Origin: Pedobacter cryoconitis
Lineage (GTDB): Bacteria > Bacteroidota > Bacteroidia > Sphingobacteriales > Sphingobacteriaceae
Length of the DNA stretch: 64,000 bases
Direction: 5' to 3'
Assembly (NCBI RefSeq): GCF_014200605.1
Contig: NZ_JACHCE010000001.1
Span: 372,001 to 436,000 of the forward strand
The first letter of the stretch is position 1; every line of letters begins with the position of its first letter. The notes beneath the pieces are model-generated. The model searched no databases. It was given only the letters and a program-made list of their open reading frames with translations, and was not told the DNA's origin. Both the position numbers and the translations under genes were made by a program. Shown here in pieces: positions 60,649 to 64,000 of the stretch.

Positions 60649-63177
60649 ATGAGATTATTGAGTTTGAGATTAAACCTGCTGGCTATTTGCGTCCTGTCTT
60701 TTTTTTTCGCCTTTGCAGCCAAACCCGGACGTATTCAAAATCCAATGCCCCTTGCAGCCGCATTAAAACAAATTGCTATATACTATGGGGTCAATTTTTT
60801 ATATGAAGAAATTAATGTCAGTAAAAAAAATGTCGTATTTAATGTGAAAACATTAAAAGGGAAAAAGATAGAACAGGTTCTAACTGAATTATTAACCCCG
60901 TTTGAATTGAGCTGGTCGGGTGTTGATGCCAGAAACTACGCTGTTTTTCCGGCTTCTGTTAAAGATAAGAAGAAAAATAGCTTTGTTACCCGTAGCCTGG
61001 ATACGATGAGTATAACAAAGCATGATAGTCTACTTACAGCACCTTTAATTATTGCGCTTAAATCCAGGACACTTCAGGAAGTAAAAATCACGTCAGACAG
61101 GCCTTTAATAGAAAGAAGAAGTGACCGGTATATTATAAACGTTGAAAAAAGTATTCTGGGTGAAGGTTCATCGGTATTTGAATTAATGGATAAATCACCG
61201 GATGTACAGGTAAATCAGGATGGACAATTAACGCTTGGCGGTAAATCAGCAGTAAGTATTTTTATTGACGGAAAGGCTATCCTTTTATCTGCTGCTGATG
61301 TCAATAGTTTTTTGAAGGGAATGTTTACTGCTAATGTAGAAAAGATTGAACTGATTAATAACCCATCTGCAAAATATGATGCAGCGGGGAGCGGCGGGAT
61401 AATTAATATTATCAGGAAAAAAAATCGTAAGGACGGATTTAATGGAAATGCAGTCATTAGTTATGGCAAAGGAAAATACAACAGGTATAATGGAGGACTT
61501 AATCTGAGTTTTAAGAATAGCAGATATAATCTGATGGTGAATAATTCTTTTATCTCTGAACGGACATTCCTTAATTCAAGTGCTACGTCCGATTTTTATA
61601 ATGGAGATCAGTTCACAGGAAGCTATGTTTCAGACAATTTTCATGTAAGAGATGCTCAAACTTACAGTCCGGATCTTGGTCTGGAACTTTACCTTTCTAA
61701 AAAAACTGTTTTGACCATTTCTGGTAGCGGACAAATACGTTTATTTAAAAACTTATCTAATTCTTATACTGCTGTTTATGATCAGAATAAGGTTTTGACA
61801 AGTAACCTTGGGTTTATCAATAAAATCGGGGAGACAGGAAATAATTATTCTTCAGGCTTACATCTGGTGAATCAGCTAGACACCAACGGAAGAGAACTAA
61901 CTGCAGATCTGGATTACTCTAATTATGATAATTCTTCCGCACAGCGTATTGCAAATAAGATAGACGACCTGCATGGTAATTTGCTGGATCTCTCAGGAAT
62001 ATTCCTGGATCAGCAGAGCCGTTTAAATATCTATTCGGCCAAATCAGATTATGTTCATCCATTGAGCCGGAATTCGAAATTAGAATTTGGTTTGAAATCG
62101 AGTTATGTAACGACTAAAAATGGCAGTAAATTTTATGATGTGGTTAACGGGGCGGAAACTCCTGACCTGAACAGAAGTAACTACTTTAATTACACAGAGA
62201 ATGTTAATGCTGCCTATCTCTCTTTACATGAAAAATCAGGGAAATTTAATTATCAGGCAGGTATGCGCGTAGAACATACCAATGGTAAAGGAACCCAGTT
62301 ACTGACTGCAGAACAATTCAGACAAAACTATTTTCGGTTATTTCCTTCTGTTTATCTGGAATATAATATCAATGATAAAAATACGATCAGTATGAATTCG
62401 GGCAGGAAAATTGACCGTCCTGCATATGGTGATTTAAACCCTTTGCTCCGTTTTGTCAATGCTACAGCTTATGTTCAGGGTGATCCGGATTTAAAACCAC
62501 AGCTTTCCTTTAATCATGAAATCAGATATGCTTATAACAGGACATTATTTTTCAGTCTTGGTTATAGTCAATACACTGATTATATTATTTACTGGGTATT
62601 CCCGGAAAAAAACATCAAAGATCAGAAACAGGAAACTGTTGTCTCCAAACCAGTTAATATTGATAAAGCCAGTGCTTATAGTGCGTCGTTTGTACATATC
62701 AAAAGATTAAATTCATGGTGGACAATGAATAATAACCTCACATTTAATTATAATTTATTTAGCGGGGATATTAATCAGTATAAGCTGAATAATCAGGGTA
62801 AACCATCTTTCTTTTTATCGACTAACCAGGCTTTTGTGATTAACGACCGGATTTCTGCAGAAACTAATTTCCGTTATTCGGGAAAATCTCAAAATGGATC
62901 AGCAATTTATAAGGCTAATTCTAATCTGAGTATCGGTGTAAAAACTACGCTGTTTAATAACAAGGCATCATTATCGCTGAATGTAAATGATATTTTCCGG
63001 GATCAGAATTTTATCTGGACTTCAAATACAGGACGTATTATAGAGTCCAGAATTGTCAGAACAGATTCAAGGTCGGTAAAGGTGAATTTTAGCTATAAAT
63101 TTGGAAAATCAATAGTCAGAAAAATGAATATCAGTAATGGAGCTGAGGAGGAAAAGAACAGAGCGGGTAAGAATTAA
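60649..63177 (+). CDS. Outer-membrane receptor with STN domain (TonB-dependent-like beta-barrel)
   Basis: 842 aa. A signal peptide (1-23) is followed by an STN domain (about 30-105: MPLAAALKQIAIYYGVNFLYEEINVSKKNVVFNVKTLKGKKIEQVLTELL) that contacts the FecR periplasmic part. The plug is around 150-260 (SSVFELMDKSPDVQVNQDGQLTLGGKSAVSIFIDGKAI, VEKIELINNPSAKYDAAGSGGIINIIRKK) and then comes an outer-membrane beta-barrel ending in VNFSYKFGK-like strands. The barrel belongs to the beta-barrel-family-3 group rather than SusC; no SusD follows. The inducing ligand is unknown. Confidence 0.9.
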   Translation: MRLLSLRLNLLAICVLSFFFAFAAKPGRIQNPMPLAAALKQIAIYYGVNFLYEEINVSKKNVVFNVKTLKGKKIEQVLTELLTPFELSWSGVDARNYAVFPASVKDKKKNSFVTRSLDTMSITKHDSLLTAPLIIALKSRTLQEVKITSDRPLIERRSDRYIINVEKSILGEGSSVFELMDKSPDVQVNQDGQLTLGGKSAVSIFIDGKAILLSAADVNSFLKGMFTANVEKIELINNPSAKYDAAGSGGIINIIRKKNRKDGFNGNAVISYGKGKYNRYNGGLNLSFKNSRYNLMVNNSFISERTFLNSSATSDFYNGDQFTGSYVSDNFHVRDAQTYSPDLGLELYLSKKTVLTISGSGQIRLFKNLSNSYTAVYDQNKVLTSNLGFINKIGETGNNYSSGLHLVNQLDTNGRELTADLDYSNYDNSSAQRIANKIDDLHGNLLDLSGIFLDQQSRLNIYSAKSDYVHPLSRNSKLEFGLKSSYVTTKNGSKFYDVVNGAETPDLNRSNYFNYTENVNAAYLSLHEKSGKFNYQAGMRVEHTNGKGTQLLTAEQFRQNYFRLFPSVYLEYNINDKNTISMNSGRKIDRPAYGDLNPLLRFVNATAYVQGDPDLKPQLSFNHEIRYAYNRTLFFSLGYSQYTDYIIYWVFPEKNIKDQKQETVVSKPVNIDKASAYSASFVHIKRLNSWWTMNNNLTFNYNLFSGDINQYKLNNQGKPSFFLSTNQAFVINDRISAETNFRYSGKSQNGSAIYKANSNLSIGVKTTLFNNKASLSLNVNDIFRDQNFIWTSNTGRIIESRIVRTDSRSVKVNFSYKFGKSIVRKMNISNGAEEEKNRAGKN

Positions 63178-63260
63178 AACTATAATCCGGGATTGGGAAC
63201 AGCTGCGGTACTGTACGTTGTTTTTTCTGAAATGCAGATTAAATTATAGCTTTACTGTCT

Positions 63261-64000
63261 ATGAATAAAACGCTTTCTTCAGTTTTTATTTCTGGTTTGC
63301 CTACCGGGATTGTTTTAGTGCTGGCTATGATTTTGTTTTCTTGTAGTCATCCAAATACTATTGAAAATAAGAACAGGGGCTATGGTACTAAGAATGGGGA
63401 TAGTGCTGGGCATCCTGTTACAGCAGCTGGTCAGACTGGTTCGGGTGAAATTATAAGTGATACTTTGGGGACTGCTGATTTGCCTGCTTCTATTACTTAC
63501 AAAGGCAAGCCTGTTAAGGTGATGAGCTGGAACGATAAATTAGGAGATAACCTTTTGCTACTTACAGAAACAGGCGAATTTGCATCAGCAGATTCGACAG
63601 AATACCCGGATAACAGAGATGCCGAACTACATGTTTATCATTATGTGAAAGCTGGTTCAGCGTGGCAAAAGATTGCAACTATCAATGATCAGATCAATTC
63701 ATGTCCCGTAGATATTGTAACGCGATTTGTTCCTGGTGCTTTATTTATTACCGATCTGGATGGCAATGGGATCGCTGAAGCTACCTTTGCTTATCAATTA
63801 ACCTGCACAGGAGGCGTTGACAATAAGGTAATGAAACTGATTATGCTTGAAAATAAAAAGAAATATGTGATCAGAGGGACTACTACAGTAGATATGGGGG
63901 AAAAGATCCCGGGAACTATGAAATATGAAGCAGAAATACCAGCAGCCTTTAAGATTTTTATGATTAAACAGTGGAAAGCTTTTGAAACAGAGCATTTACA
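63261..64000 (+). CDS. Lipoprotein, 3' end cut off by window edge
   Basis: ATG at 63261; the frame is open to the end of the window (246 codons and two bases). Lipobox ILFSC (Cys28). After a low-complexity Gly/Asn/Thr linker comes a globular domain: ITYKGKPVKVMSWNDKLGDNLLLLTETGEF, DAELHVYHYVKAGSAWQKIATINDQINSCPVDIVTRFVPGALFITDLDGNGIAEATFAYQLTCTGGVDNKVMKLIMLENKKKYVIRG. The D-L-D-G-N-G-x-x-E segment looks like a calcium-binding repeat. It recalls the Riemerella-type M949_RS01915 family, though that match is from memory. Function unknown. Confidence 0.7.
   Translation, partial: MNKTLSSVFISGLPTGIVLVLAMILFSCSHPNTIENKNRGYGTKNGDSAGHPVTAAGQTGSGEIISDTLGTADLPASITYKGKPVKVMSWNDKLGDNLLLLTETGEFASADSTEYPDNRDAELHVYHYVKAGSAWQKIATINDQINSCPVDIVTRFVPGALFITDLDGNGIAEATFAYQLTCTGGVDNKVMKLIMLENKKKYVIRGTTTVDMGEKIPGTMKYEAEIPAAFKIFMIKQWKAFETEHL

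Noticed and set aside
1..64000. tRNA, rRNA, CRISPR arrays, phage or IS genes
   Set aside because: I looked for T-loop-like GGTTCGA patterns, regularly spaced repeats and transposase or integrase motifs, and found none.

Overview
The window looks like a Bacteroidota chromosome, most likely Sphingobacteriaceae and close to Pedobacter. The reasons are two SusC/SusD pairs, a hybrid two-component sensor-regulator (HTCS), a GLPGLI protein, a FecI/FecR/outer-membrane-receptor trio, AT-rich sequence, starts that mostly lack a Shine-Dalgarno sequence, and promoter elements of the TAnnTTTG type. I found no rRNA, tRNA, CRISPR array or insertion sequence. The genus is an inference.

The centre of interest is a uronic-acid polysaccharide utilisation locus at about 3.5-26.6 kb. 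A LacI-type regulator (minus strand) faces an operon with a free-standing accessory domain of unsaturated-uronyl-hydrolase proteins, KduI, an SDR reductase, KDG kinase, KDPG aldolase and an ExuT-like transporter. These carry unsaturated uronate to pyruvate and glyceraldehyde-3-phosphate. An HTCS gene (minus) then faces a second operon: SusC, SusD, GH16, PL8 lyase, GH88 unsaturated glucuronyl hydrolase and a DUF2264 protein, ended by a 27-bp perfect inverted repeat. A converging alginate-lyase-domain gene follows. The likely chain is: surface binding and cleavage (SusD/GH16), TonB-dependent import (SusC), periplasmic lyase and GH88 cleavage, transport by the MFS protein, and cytoplasmic breakdown by the kdu operon. 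No sulfatase is present, so a non-sulfated glucuronate-rich glycan is favoured; the exact substrate is unknown. A 15-bp direct repeat with a 22-bp period upstream of susC is a strong candidate HTCS operator.

26.7-32 kb: a siderophore-interacting flavoprotein and, behind a separate terminator, a second SusC/SusD pair. 32-41 kb: single genes, including an alpha/beta hydrolase, DoxX protein, two GNATs, a MocR regulator, an FKBP lipoprotein, a 28-aa membrane peptide next to a Kir-type potassium channel, an oxidoreductase with divergent HxlR regulator, and an M57 metalloprotease. 41.3-42.2 kb is a decayed MFS gene plus the tail of an AraC regulator. 42.3-51.2 kb: a DHA2 drug exporter divergent from an Lrp/AsnC regulator, then a tripartite RND efflux operon. 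51-58.7 kb: small housekeeping and stress genes (LpxL-like acyltransferase, esterase, exported RidA-like protein, Crp/Fnr regulator, pirin, GNAT, DinB, YiaA, hydrolase). 58.9-64 kb: ECF sigma factor, FecR anti-sigma factor, STN-containing outer-membrane receptor, and a lipoprotein running off the end. The window opens inside an outer-membrane receptor-like gene paired with a GLPGLI protein.

Four short hairpins or palindromes sit directly at start codons or in promoters (5585, 54245, 54909, 58373) and are unexplained by the annotated genes.
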